A stretch of 25,853 bases of DNA from CAVSIS01 sp963814875 (GCA_963814875.1 CAWFFJ010000039.1:1-25853), one strand, 5' to 3'. Positions 11,082 through 18,662 are shown, counted from the stretch's first letter. A program made the numbers and translations. Notes: generated by a model from the letters alone, not told the origin.

Positions 11082-14054
11082 GGCAGATGGCCACTACCTG
11101 GTGGCGGGCCTTCCGCCGGGCTCGTACCGGGTCACGGCGAGTCCCCAGAACGGCTACGTCGCCGAACTCTGGGACGACATCCTGTGGCAGGGAGCATTCG
11201 ACACCATGCTCTTCGGCGACGAGGTCATCGTGAGCGACGGCGCGACCAGCGAGGGCACCGACTTCGCGCTCGACGCTCTCGGCAAGGCCGCCGGGACGGC
11301 GACCGAGCGAGCGGGTGGCACTCCGGTCGCCGGCGTCGCTGTGGCCGTCTACGACCAGCAGGGCTCGGGACGGGGCAGCGCCCTCTCCGATGCCTCGGGC
11401 CGGTGGCTCGTCGACGGCCTGCCGCCCGGGATCTACACGGCGGTCGCGCGACCCGAAGCGCCATACCTCTACCAGGTGCTCGGCGGCGCGGACTGCATCG
11501 CGGGGCAGTGCGATCCGGCCGACGGGACGACGTTCGCCATCTACGGCGGCGCCACCGCCGACGGCAACGATTTCGCGCTCGACCCCGGCGGGCAGATCCG
11601 CGGTACCGTGCGGGATCTCACGACCGGCACGCCGTTGGACATGGCGGAGGTGAACTTCTTCGACGCCGAGGGCCGGTCGGCCGGCTATGGCTTTACGGAC
11701 TCGAATGGCTCGTACGAGTCGAGGTTGCTGGTTCCAGGAACCTACTTCGCGAAGGCGTTGGCCGGATGGGGTTCCACCATCCCCTACGCTCAGGAGCTCT
11801 ACCAGGACATTCCCTGCCTCCCGGCCTGTGATCCGACGTCAGGAACGCCACTTCAGGTGGGTCTCGGCACTGAGGTCTCCGGAATCGACTTCGACCTCCA
11901 GTTGATGGCCGCGATCTCGGGGACGGTAGAGGACACCAATGGAATCCCGCTCACCGACGTGCAAGTCTGGATCTACGACGACAACGGCGACCTGTCTTTC
12001 GAAACCTGGGGCATCCCGTCGACCGGCTACGTCTCGAAGGGGCTGCCACCTGGCATGTACTTCGTGGTCGTCCGCTCCAGCTCCCGGATCGACGAGCTGT
12101 GGGACGACATCCCCTGCGAGCTCGGCTGCGATCCCACCTCCGGCACGCCCGTACTGGTGAACCTGAACGAAATCGTGAGCGGCATCGACTTCGTGCTCGA
12201 GCACAGCTCCTGGATCGGCGGCTCGGTCCGCGACGAGGCGACCGACGTGCCGATCGACCAGGTCCCCGTCGAGGTCTTCGCCGCCGACGGCACCCTGATC
12301 GGCTCGACCAGCACGGACGTGGGCGGCGACTACCTCTACCCCGACGTTCCGTCCGGCGGCTTCTACGTGAGTACACGCCGGGGCTATTACTCCCAGATGA
12401 GCCGGAACTACCCCGGCATGCTGTATGACGGGCACCTGTGTGAGCCCGAGTGCGACGTGACAGCGGGCGACCCGGTCGCCGTGCCCGTCGCGACCCTCGT
12501 CTCCGGCATCGACTTCCGGCCGACGCCCTTCGGGACTCTCTCCGGGACCGTCACTGGCACGGCCGACGGGCTGCCGCTCGCGGGGCTCGTCGTCTATGCC
12601 TACCACCCCGACGGCAGCTCGGCCGGCTGGGGAGAGACCGATGCGAGCGGCGCGTACTCCATCGGCGGCCTGCTCTCCGAGACCTACCACGTCATCGCAT
12701 GGGGCTGGGACCACCACCTATCCGAGATCTGGAACGACCACCACTGCGCACCCGAGGAGGACTGCGACCCCTCACTGGGTGACCCGATCCAGGTCACGCA
12801 GGGGGCCCAGACGTCCGGAATAGACTTCGCCCTCAACCTGCGACCATCGATCTCGGGCACGGTCATGGACGACCAGGGCGCTCCCGCGCCGGACGCCGCC
12901 GTCAGTGTGCGCAGGGCATCCGGAGGCAGCTTGGGCGAGGTGTTCACGGCGGCGGACGGGAGCTATACGTTCGGCCGTCTCCTCCCCTCGACCTACTACG
13001 TCATCGCGGGCGGCGCCGGCTATCTCGACGAGCTCTACGATGGGATCCCATGCGAGGGGGGTTGCGACCTCTCGAGCGGCCAGGCAATCGTTCTCGACGG
13101 CCCCCAAGACCGGTCCGGCATCGACTTCGCGCTCGAGAAGCTCGGCACGATCAGCGGCCGCGTCACCGACGCGGCCTCGGGGACGGGCCTCGATGCCTTG
13201 AGGGTCCAGGTCGTCACTGCGGCCGGCGATCTCCTCGGCATGACGCCCACCGCGCTCGACGGGACCTACTCGATCGCCGGCTTCGACACCGGGAGCTACC
13301 TGGTCAGGACGACCGGAACTCAGGGGTATCAGGACGAGCTCTTCCCGGATGTGCCATGCGACAAGGGGTGCGACCTCGGCCTCGGCACGCTCGTCGATGT
13401 CGTTCGCGGGCAAACGACCGGAAGCATCGACCTTGCCCTCTCGCCCTACCAGCCGGTCACCGGACGAGTCACGCGAGCGGACACCGGGGCCCCGCTGGCG
13501 AATGCCTCAGTGACCGTGTATCGGCCCGACCGGACTGTTGCCTCAGCGGGTGCCACCGCTGCGGACGGGACCTACTCGACTTGGGGCGTGGCTCCCGGTG
13601 AGTACATGGTCGTTGCCTCAAATGGCTCCGGGTTCTATGCCGTCCTCTACGACGGCGTCGTCTGCGTCGGGGGGTGCGCTCTGGAAGACGGGACACCCGT
13701 CCCGATCACCATTGCCGGGCCGACGACCGGCGTCGACTTCGCGCTGCCCCCCCGCGTGCTGGGCTTTCTCGCCGTCCGGGTGGTCGACCGCACCACCGGC
13801 CTGCCGCTCGAGGACTACCACGTCACGACGGTCCCGGTCGAAGGATGGGACTGGACGCGAAGCACCGACGCCGCCGGCCTCTGTCAGTGGACCGACCTCA
13901 CTCCGGGAGACGTCCACGCCTTCACCGCGGGCGACGGCGACTACGTCGACCTGCTCTGGCAGGGCATCGAGTGCGAGCCGTCCTGCGACCCGAGCCTCGG
14001 CACGCCGATCACCATCGCGCCGCAGGCGACCGCCCGCATCGAGCTCTCGCTGCG
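10965..14054 (+). repeat. Ten tandem CnaB-like domain repeats, 300-324 nt each
   Basis: Units begin at about 10965, 11287, 11592, 11908, 12211, 12535, 12847, 13147, 13453 and 13769, judged from the recurring start (I/L)SG(T/R)V. Spacing is 300-324 nt (100-108 residues). The units are diverged at the DNA level but keep the TDA.G.Y...GL.PG.Y core and the C...CD..SGT tail. The second and last units have the most altered starts (AAGTATERAGGTP and LAVRVVDRTTGLP). The first unit is cut by the frameshift at 11082-11083. Confidence 0.8.
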
Positions 14055-14625
14055 CAAGCCCTACTTCACCGACGTCTGGGTCGACCACTGGGCTCGGCGC
14101 TACATCGAGTCGCTCTACGCCGCCCAGGTCACCGCCGGCTGCGGGATCGACCCCCTGCGCTACTGCCCGTCGGCGGCGGTCGCCCGGGAGCAGATGGCCG
14201 TGTTCCTGCTCAAGGCCGACGAGGGCGGCGGCTACGTACCGCCCGCCGCGACGGGGATGTTCTCGGACGTGGACCCCGGCAGCCCGTTCGCGCCGTGGGT
14301 CGAGGAGCTCGCCCGGCGCGGCATCACCGCCGGCTGCGGCGGCGGGATGTACTGCCCGTCGGCGCCGGTCAGCCGCGAGCAGATGGCGGTGTTCCTGCTC
14401 AAGACGCTGGAGGGCTCCGGCTACGTGCCCGCGGACCCGACCGGGGTGTTCGAGGACGTGGATCTGGAAAGTCCGTTCGCGCCGTGGATCGAGGAGCTGG
14501 TGCGCCGGGCCATCACCGCCGGCTGCCAGGCCGACCCGCCGCTCTATTGCCCGTCGTCGGCCGTCGCGAGAGACCAGATGGGCGTCTTTCTGACCAAGAC
14601 CTTCAGCCTGCCCCCGGCGCAGTAG
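11062..14625 (+). CDS. Large CnaB-like repeat protein with C-terminal SLH-like domains
   Basis: Main body of a secreted protein (1187 residues in this frame; real homology starts at about 11084). It consists of nine further carboxypeptidase-regulatory/CnaB-like units of about 100-108 residues. Each has the plan [IL]SGTVTD...G.PL..V.V...DG......TDA.G.Y...GL.PG.Y.V, followed by a distinctive tail ELY.DIPC...CDP..GTPV.V..G...SGIDFAL. Most tails carry a Cys-x3-Cys pair (PCLPACDP, PCELGCDP, PCEGGCDL, ECEPSCDP). The last 190 residues are three SLH-like repeats (FTDVWVDHWARRYIESLY, MFSDVDPGSPFAPWVEEL, VFEDVDLESPFAPWIEEL), each with TAGC....YCPS and a REQMAVFLLK or RDQMGVFLTK block. A cell-surface or extracellular adhesive or structural role is inferred. 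The upstream part is in another frame, so the apparent start at 11062 is probably not real. Confidence 0.8.
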   Translation: MPRQSSTADGHYLVAGLPPGSYRVTASPQNGYVAELWDDILWQGAFDTMLFGDEVIVSDGATSEGTDFALDALGKAAGTATERAGGTPVAGVAVAVYDQQGSGRGSALSDASGRWLVDGLPPGIYTAVARPEAPYLYQVLGGADCIAGQCDPADGTTFAIYGGATADGNDFALDPGGQIRGTVRDLTTGTPLDMAEVNFFDAEGRSAGYGFTDSNGSYESRLLVPGTYFAKALAGWGSTIPYAQELYQDIPCLPACDPTSGTPLQVGLGTEVSGIDFDLQLMAAISGTVEDTNGIPLTDVQVWIYDDNGDLSFETWGIPSTGYVSKGLPPGMYFVVVRSSSRIDELWDDIPCELGCDPTSGTPVLVNLNEIVSGIDFVLEHSSWIGGSVRDEATDVPIDQVPVEVFAADGTLIGSTSTDVGGDYLYPDVPSGGFYVSTRRGYYSQMSRNYPGMLYDGHLCEPECDVTAGDPVAVPVATLVSGIDFRPTPFGTLSGTVTGTADGLPLAGLVVYAYHPDGSSAGWGETDASGAYSIGGLLSETYHVIAWGWDHHLSEIWNDHHCAPEEDCDPSLGDPIQVTQGAQTSGIDFALNLRPSISGTVMDDQGAPAPDAAVSVRRASGGSLGEVFTAADGSYTFGRLLPSTYYVIAGGAGYLDELYDGIPCEGGCDLSSGQAIVLDGPQDRSGIDFALEKLGTISGRVTDAASGTGLDALRVQVVTAAGDLLGMTPTALDGTYSIAGFDTGSYLVRTTGTQGYQDELFPDVPCDKGCDLGLGTLVDVVRGQTTGSIDLALSPYQPVTGRVTRADTGAPLANASVTVYRPDRTVASAGATAADGTYSTWGVAPGEYMVVASNGSGFYAVLYDGVVCVGGCALEDGTPVPITIAGPTTGVDFALPPRVLGFLAVRVVDRTTGLPLEDYHVTTVPVEGWDWTRSTDAAGLCQWTDLTPGDVHAFTAGDGDYVDLLWQGIECEPSCDPSLGTPITIAPQATARIELSLRKPYFTDVWVDHWARRYIESLYAAQVTAGCGIDPLRYCPSAAVAREQMAVFLLKADEGGGYVPPAATGMFSDVDPGSPFAPWVEELARRGITAGCGGGMYCPSAPVSREQMAVFLLKTLEGSGYVPADPTGVFEDVDLESPFAPWIEELVRRAITAGCQADPPLYCPSSAVARDQMGVFLTKTFSLPPAQ

Positions 14626-14657
14626 CACGAGTGTGCCACTCGTCACCGCGAGATGCC

Positions 14658-14685
14658 ACGACCCCCGGCTCGAGCCGGGGGTCGT
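14658..14685. terminator. 28-nt perfect palindrome between convergent genes
   Basis: ACGACCCCCGGCTC (14658-14671) is followed directly by its exact complement GAGCCGGGGGTCGT (14672-14685), then TGTCTT. It lies 33 nt after the stop codon of the CnaB-repeat gene and 55 nt beyond the stop codon of sodA, which converges on it. A symmetric GC stem between convergent genes fits a bidirectional intrinsic terminator, though the T-tract is weak on both sides. A second imperfect hairpin (CATCCCCGC 14714-14722 with its partner at 14727-14736, one bulge) sits next to the sodA stop codon. Confidence 0.6.
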
Positions 14686-14739
14686 TGTCTTCCGGACGTT
14701 CAAACGCCCCGGGCATCCCCGCTCGGGCGGGGGATGTAC

Positions 14740-15356
<617 letters not shown>

Positions 15357-15569
15357 GGTCCAACCTCCTTGGGGTGTGCCGGGATGAAAGCCGCAGTCGC
15401 GACTCGGTCTCGTTCCCGTGTTCGCCAAACAGAATCGGCGTTCGGGCCGAAAAATTCCGCATCGACCGGTGCGAGGCTCAGGCATCTCTGACGCGATCGA
15501 CTCGTCCACGGCGGGATCGTGTATCATCCGGCGGCGCCCGCCCGGAGGCGCACTCACATCGGAGGCACC

Positions 15570-15986
15570 ATGACCCAGCGCACCTTCTCGATCATCAAGC
15601 CCGACTCCGTCGCGCGCTGCGCCGCCGGAGCGATCCTCTCCCGCCTCGAGCACGAGGGCTTCCGGGTCCTCGCCGGCCGCTTCACCCACCTCACCGAGGC
15701 ACAGGCGCGCGGCTTCTATGCGGTCCACAAGGAGCGCCCCTTCTACAGCGATCTCGTCACCTACATGACGTCGGGGCCGGTATGGGTTCTGGCCCTCGAG
15801 CGCGACAACGCCGTCGCCCACCTCCGGCAAGTGATGGGCGCCACCGACCCCAAGAAGGCCGAGCCGGGGACGATCCGCGCCGAGCACGGTGAGTCGATCG
15901 AGCGCAACTCGATCCACGGCTCGGACTCGCCGGAGAACGCGGCGATCGAGATCGCGTTCTTCTTCCCGACCGCCGACCTCTTCTGA
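15570..15986 (+). CDS. ndk: Nucleoside diphosphate kinase
   Basis: Transfers the gamma phosphate of ATP to nucleoside diphosphates through a phosphohistidine, balancing NTP and dNTP pools in the cytoplasm. The 138-residue product has the N-terminal strand TFSIIKPDSV, the Kpn-loop region, GPVWVLALERDNAV, the ATDPKKAEPGTIR nucleotide-binding stretch and the active-site motif ERNSIHGSDS with catalytic H116. Length is normal for the family. The ATG at 15570 follows GGAGG at 15561-15565. It is a single gene transcribed away from sodA. A TATCAT at 15522-15527 could be a -10 element, but no good -35 was seen. The accessory patch begins directly after its stop codon. Confidence 0.97.
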   Translation: MTQRTFSIIKPDSVARCAAGAILSRLEHEGFRVLAGRFTHLTEAQARGFYAVHKERPFYSDLVTYMTSGPVWVLALERDNAVAHLRQVMGATDPKKAEPGTIRAEHGESIERNSIHGSDSPENAAIEIAFFFPTADLF

Positions 15987-15998
15987 GGACGGAGCTTC

Positions 15999-16012
15999 AC
16001 CACAGAGACACA
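15999..16012 (+). repeat. 'accacagagacaca' filler repeat, left flank of the IS
   Basis: The sequence accacagagacaca lies at the outer edge of the insertion sequence. It belongs to the same short family as 17520-17543 and, in reverse orientation, 18587-18647. Similar 'ccacagagacacagagg' strings are a familiar noncoding interspersed repeat in several bacterial lineages. It looks like the left half of one repeat copy split by the IS. Confidence 0.55.
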
Positions 16013-16014
16013 CC

Positions 16015-16028
16015 CATAAGAAGGTTCC
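16015..16028 (+). repeat. IS1111-type subterminal inverted repeat, 3' end
   Basis: CATAAGAAGGTTCC. It matches the complement of 17500-17514 with one substitution and one single-base gap. It lies about 4 nt inside the estimated end of the element, on the transposase 3' side. Confidence 0.7.
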
Positions 16029-16408
16029 TGTCAAGTCAACAGACCCCGCACAAGAGGAGAGCTCTCCTCTCTTGGCTGCAGGGGATACCGTTCGCACCGC
16101 TCAGACCTTTGAAGCGTGCCCGGGATCTCGCTGGTCGGGATTGGGCCAAGGCCGCGCCACACACCCATCAGGATCTAGGCGGTTGAGCCGAAGCTGCCGC
16201 CCCGGACGTGAGTCACGTCGCCAGAGAATTGTCGGGATCTCCAGGTCATGCCCATGGCAAACAGAGAGCTTGGATACCCGCGGGGGTTCCAGTGCTGAGT
16301 GGTTCATGGCCTGGTCGCGTCTCGGTGAAGAGCGGTTTGACCCGAAGCGGGCCCACTCAGAGCCTTGGTTGTGAGCCAGTGCCTCTCTCGGGCTCCGCTC
16401 CGGGATTC
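16029..16408 (-). ncRNA. Candidate bridge-RNA region of the IS110/IS1111 element
   Basis: This gene-free stretch of about 380 nt lies between the transposase stop codon and the 3' inverted repeat. In IS1111-subgroup elements, the bridge RNA that pairs with both target and donor DNA is known to be encoded downstream of the transposase. Visible structure includes an 18-nt perfect palindrome AGAGGAGAGCTCTCCTCT at 16053-16070 and the palindrome GACGTGAGTCACGTC at 16205-16219. No open frame of convincing quality is present. Exact RNA ends, loops and guides cannot be read by eye, so this marks the region and not a mapped transcript. Confidence 0.4.
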
Positions 16409-17428
16409 TCACTTGGGAAACGTCCGTGACGGGTCAAAGGGCGTCTGATCGCGGAGCACGTAGTAGCAGCCTCGTGCGATCTTGGCGGCCAGAGCCCGCT
16501 TCGCGACCATCGGATGGCTTCGCTTCTTCTTGCGGGCGAAGTAGCCTCGCGCCAAGGGATCGAGCCGCTTCGCGTGGTGGGCGGCTTCGGAGTAGGCCCA
16601 CGACAGGTACTTGTTCCCGTTCTTCCGGTTGCCGGCTCCTTTCCTCTTGTTGTTGCTGGTGTGCTCTGACTTGGCACAGCGGCAGTACGAGATGTAGTTG
16701 CCCACCTTGGAGAAGCGGTCGATGGTGACGGTCTCATACATGATGGTCAGCGCGAGGATGTCCCCGATCCCGGGCGCAGTCTTCAGGAGCTGGAAGTCAC
16801 TGCGCAGCTTCGCCTCGGCCAACACCTGCTTCTCCACGCTCTTGATCTGACGCGTGAAAGCTCTGACGACTGGGAGCATGACCGTGATCGACTCGGCCAC
16901 GAACGGGTCGTCAATCAGGGCACGCACCTCTTTTCCAGACCACTTTTGGATCTCGGCGGTCTCCACCCGCAGCCCGGTGCTTCGCTCCAGTAGAGTGCCC
17001 ACCGAGAGGAGGTGATCCGTTCTCTTCCTCACGAAGAAGGACCGCCGCCGCAACAGGTCCCGCAGGCAACGCTCCTGCGGTGGGACGATGTAGCCCTCGG
17101 GCAGGATCCCGAGGGCCAGGAGCCGGGCAATCCAGCGTGCGTCGTGCTTGTCGTCGGTGTACTTCATGTCGCTGTACTTGGAAGCCTTGGTCGTGTTGAC
17201 CAGGCGCAGGTCATAGGCGGCCTCCATGAGCCCGTCCACCAGCCAGTACCAGTTGTAGGTGGACTCCACCGCCACCGAGACCAAATCCTCCCGATAGGGC
17301 TCCAAAAACCCCATCACCTGCCCGAGATCGTTGCGGAGTCTTCGACACGCTACCTGCTCCAACGTGTCGCTCAGGATCGCCACATAGTTGTTGTTGGAGT
17401 GAAGATCGATTCCGCAGTACAGTTCCAT
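16409..17428 (-). CDS. IS110-family transposase (DEDD, IS1111 subgroup)
   Basis: RNA-guided recombinase of 339 residues, complete for the family. The N-terminal RuvC-like DEDD domain shows D8 (CGIDLHSNNNYVA), E55 (VAVESTYNWYW) and the acidic cluster D92/D93/D96 in YTDDKHDARWIARLL. The C-terminal Tnp domain begins at LKTAPGIGDILALTIM (about 215-230) and includes YISYCRCAKSEHTSNNKRKGAGNRKNGNKYLSWAYSEAA. S258 lies where the nucleophilic serine is expected. The ATG at 17428 follows AAGGAGGAG at a short distance. A 6-bp hairpin, CCCGTG/CACGGG (17443-17460), sits just upstream. The gene is oriented against ndk. It would move the element through a circular intermediate without target duplication. 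Confidence 0.93.
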   Translation of the reverse strand: MELYCGIDLHSNNNYVAILSDTLEQVACRRLRNDLGQVMGFLEPYREDLVSVAVESTYNWYWLVDGLMEAAYDLRLVNTTKASKYSDMKYTDDKHDARWIARLLALGILPEGYIVPPQERCLRDLLRRRSFFVRKRTDHLLSVGTLLERSTGLRVETAEIQKWSGKEVRALIDDPFVAESITVMLPVVRAFTRQIKSVEKQVLAEAKLRSDFQLLKTAPGIGDILALTIMYETVTIDRFSKVGNYISYCRCAKSEHTSNNKRKGAGNRKNGNKYLSWAYSEAAHHAKRLDPLARGYFARKKKRSHPMVAKRALAAKIARGCYYVLRDQTPFDPSRTFPK

Positions 17429-17499
17429 TGGCTCCTCCTTCTCCCGTGCGTCAACACGGGTTTGTTTCCCAACGATGAGCGTAACCGCTCGCCGAAGGG

Positions 17500-17514
17500 G
17501 GAGCCTTCTTTATG
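17500..17514 (-). repeat. IS1111-type subterminal inverted repeat, 5' end
   Basis: On the minus strand this reads CATAAAGAAGGCTCC, partner of 16015-16028. It lies about 5-6 nt inside the estimated element end on the transposase 5' side, 71 nt upstream of the start codon. Confidence 0.7.
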
Positions 17515-17519
17515 AGTCT

Positions 17520-17543
17520 CAGAGAGCACAGAGAGGCACAGAG
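17520..17543 (+). repeat. 'cagagagcacagagaggcacagag' filler repeat, right flank of the IS
   Basis: Right-hand half of the filler repeat interrupted by the IS. Joined to 15999-16010 it restores a continuous run of 'cacagag' units, as expected for an IS110-type insertion that neither duplicates nor removes target bases. Confidence 0.55.
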
Positions 17544-17567
17544 CCCCCACCCTCCCTTCAACTCTGA

Positions 17568-17593
17568 GCTCGGGCTCGAGGACGAGCCCGAGC
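17568..17593. repeat. 11-bp perfect hairpin, 4-nt loop
   Basis: GCTCGGGCTCG (17568-17578) and CGAGCCCGAGC (17583-17593) flank the loop AGGA. It lies 118 nt beyond the stop codon of the minus-strand four-helix-bundle gene, so it could stop that transcript, but there is no T-tract on either strand. Confidence 0.55.
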
Positions 17594-17670
17594 CGTGGTT
17601 TCCCAGCGGGCGGCGAGGTCGGCTAGGTTTCATCGCCGTCAGCTTTCGCAAGGCGCGAGAGCCGGAAGTT

Positions 17671-17694
17671 GAAACGCCAAGACGCCAAGGCGCC
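17671..17694 (+). repeat. 'aacgccaagacgccaaggcgcc' short tandem filler repeat
   Basis: Three near-identical 8-mers, approximately (A)CGCCAAG, lie between the hairpin at 17568-17593 and the four-helix-bundle gene. It is a second short repeat family of the same patch. It is noncoding and its function is unknown. Confidence 0.45.
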
Positions 17695-17710
17695 ACTTGG
17701 GCAGTGACCC

Positions 17711-18109
17711 TCACCTGCCTGCATCCCGCAGCTCTGCGCGCAGTAGCCCGTAGATCAGACCGCCCAAGCGATCAGCGTGATGGAGGACCGCTGCCGGGAT
17801 CTCGACCCCGCGAACTCGCATCAGGACGAGATCGCTCTGCACTTCCTGATTTTCTGCATACGCCGCCTCCAGATGCTGATACCGGTTGCCCAGCGTCCGC
17901 CCGCTGGCCTCCGACAACCGCAGCGCGGTATTGTCGGCGGCCCGGACCAGGTGGTCTCTCAGATGTGACAGGCCACGAGGCAATGACAGCTCGGCGAGAC
18001 TCGCGGCGAGCTCTACGGCGACTGAGAGCGCGACGAGCTTGGCCCGGCCCCGAGGCAGGCTGCGTTGGGAGGTTCGTGGCTGGCTGGACGGGGGAGTGCG
18101 CTGGCTCAT
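17711..18109 (-). CDS. Four-helix-bundle protein (S23/Avd-like)
   Basis: Small protein of 132 residues. After a Ser/Pro/Arg-rich tail of about 25 residues come four predicted helices. They contain the pattern of the 23S-rRNA-intervening-sequence / Avd-like four-helix-bundle family: LRDHLVRAADNTALRLSEASGRTLGNRYQHLEAAYAENQEVQSDL. Members form pentameric barrels. Some bind nucleic acid as accessory proteins of diversity-generating retroelements, but most have no known role. The ATG at 18109 has a G-rich stretch (GGGGG) a few nt upstream; a TTG at 18121 is an alternative. No reverse transcriptase gene is nearby. A long hairpin (18121-18204) stands directly upstream, and the gene sits in the repeat-rich patch beside the IS, which suggests acquired DNA. 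Confidence 0.7.
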   Translation of the reverse strand: MSQRTPPSSQPRTSQRSLPRGRAKLVALSVAVELAASLAELSLPRGLSHLRDHLVRAADNTALRLSEASGRTLGNRYQHLEAAYAENQEVQSDLVLMRVRGVEIPAAVLHHADRLGGLIYGLLRAELRDAGR

Positions 18110-18120
18110 ACCTGCCCCCA

Positions 18121-18204
18121 AGGCGACCGGCAGTGGGCTGTCAAGGGCGGCCGCAGGCCGTGAGCGCAGCGAGCCTGCCCTTGACCGCCCACTGCCGGTC
18201 GCCT
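18121..18204. repeat. 84-nt long inverted repeat (28-nt arms)
   Basis: The arm at 18121-18148 matches the reverse complement of 18177-18204 at 27 of 28 positions; the single mismatch is at 18139. The 28-nt centre can fold further (GGCC 18149-18152 with GGCC 18156-18159) and holds the string gtgagcgcagcgagc. It abuts the ribosome binding site of the minus-strand four-helix-bundle gene, so the stem would form the leader of that mRNA. It could also be a mobile palindromic element. Confidence 0.8.
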
Positions 18205-18586
18205 ACTGACTCCAGCTGAGCCAGCACACTCTCTCGTCCAGCCAGCCCGGCCACCCGCGGGAACTCGATCCCGACCCCGCCACCTGCTGCCTGCGGCCCG
18301 CTGCCGAACCCCCGGATTCGGCCCCAGACCCCTCGCAGGTCGGCCCAGCTGCTCCGCTCCCTAGCGCTCGGGCCCGGGATCAGGCTGCGGGCGGCAGGGC
18401 GCGGGGAGCCGGGGTCGGGAGGCCACGGCGTTGCCGGCCGGAATGCCGACCCCGACCCCGCCGCCGGCTGCCTGCCGCCAGTCCCCCGGATTCGGGCGCC
18501 CGATGCCTCTGGTTCACAGCCGGCAGCACCGGCTCTCAGACCCACCCCTGGAGCGCTCTTGGGTTGCGGGCGGCGCCCGCGCCGAG

Positions 18587-18647
18587 CCTCTGTGCTTCCG
18601 TGCCTCTGTGGTATTCCGAATCGGTTGTTTCTCCGTGTCTCTGTGGT
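18587..18647 (-). repeat. Two copies of the 'accacagagacacggag' filler repeat
   Basis: Read on the minus strand, 18647-18631 is accacagagacacggag and 18612-18587 begins accacagaggcacggaag. They are separated by an AT-richer 18-nt spacer. They belong to the same family as the two IS flanks, but in opposite orientation and about 1.1 kb from the IS. Confidence 0.6.
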
Positions 18648-18662
18648 CTTCCCCGTCTCCGT

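Larger units (their letters stand above)
16011..17519 (-). mobile_element. IS110-family element, IS1111 subgroup
   Basis: Mobile element of about 1.5 kb with a single transposase gene on the minus strand, a short 5' noncoding end (about 90 nt) and a long 3' noncoding end (about 400 nt). Subterminal inverted repeats are visible: CATAAGAAGGTTCC (16015-16028) against CATAAAGAAGGCTCC read from 17514 to 17500 on the minus strand. Subterminal inverted repeats and a long noncoding region downstream of the gene are hallmarks of the IS1111 subgroup, whose members use a structured bridge RNA. The outer limits are estimated from the flanking filler repeat: 'accacagagaca' on the left continues as 'cagagagcacagag' on the right. 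The exact ends could differ by a few bases. The transposase frame is intact, so the element may be active. Confidence 0.8.

Noticed and set aside
11084..11831. Continuation of the first frame of the CnaB-repeat gene
   Set aside because: Beyond 11081 it encodes Arg-rich text while the other frame carries the conserved repeat motifs.
16029..16039. Outward TTGACA in the IS 3' end as part of a circle-junction promoter
   Set aside because: The distance to the CATAAA box across a joined junction is about 25 nt, too long for a normal promoter, and the exact ends are uncertain.
17671..17694. Start of a CRISPR array
   Set aside because: The units are contiguous 8-mers without unique spacers, and no cas genes are nearby.
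17711..18204. Diversity-generating retroelement because of the Avd-like protein
   Set aside because: No reverse transcriptase gene, and no template/variable repeat pair with adenine-specific differences, is present in the window.
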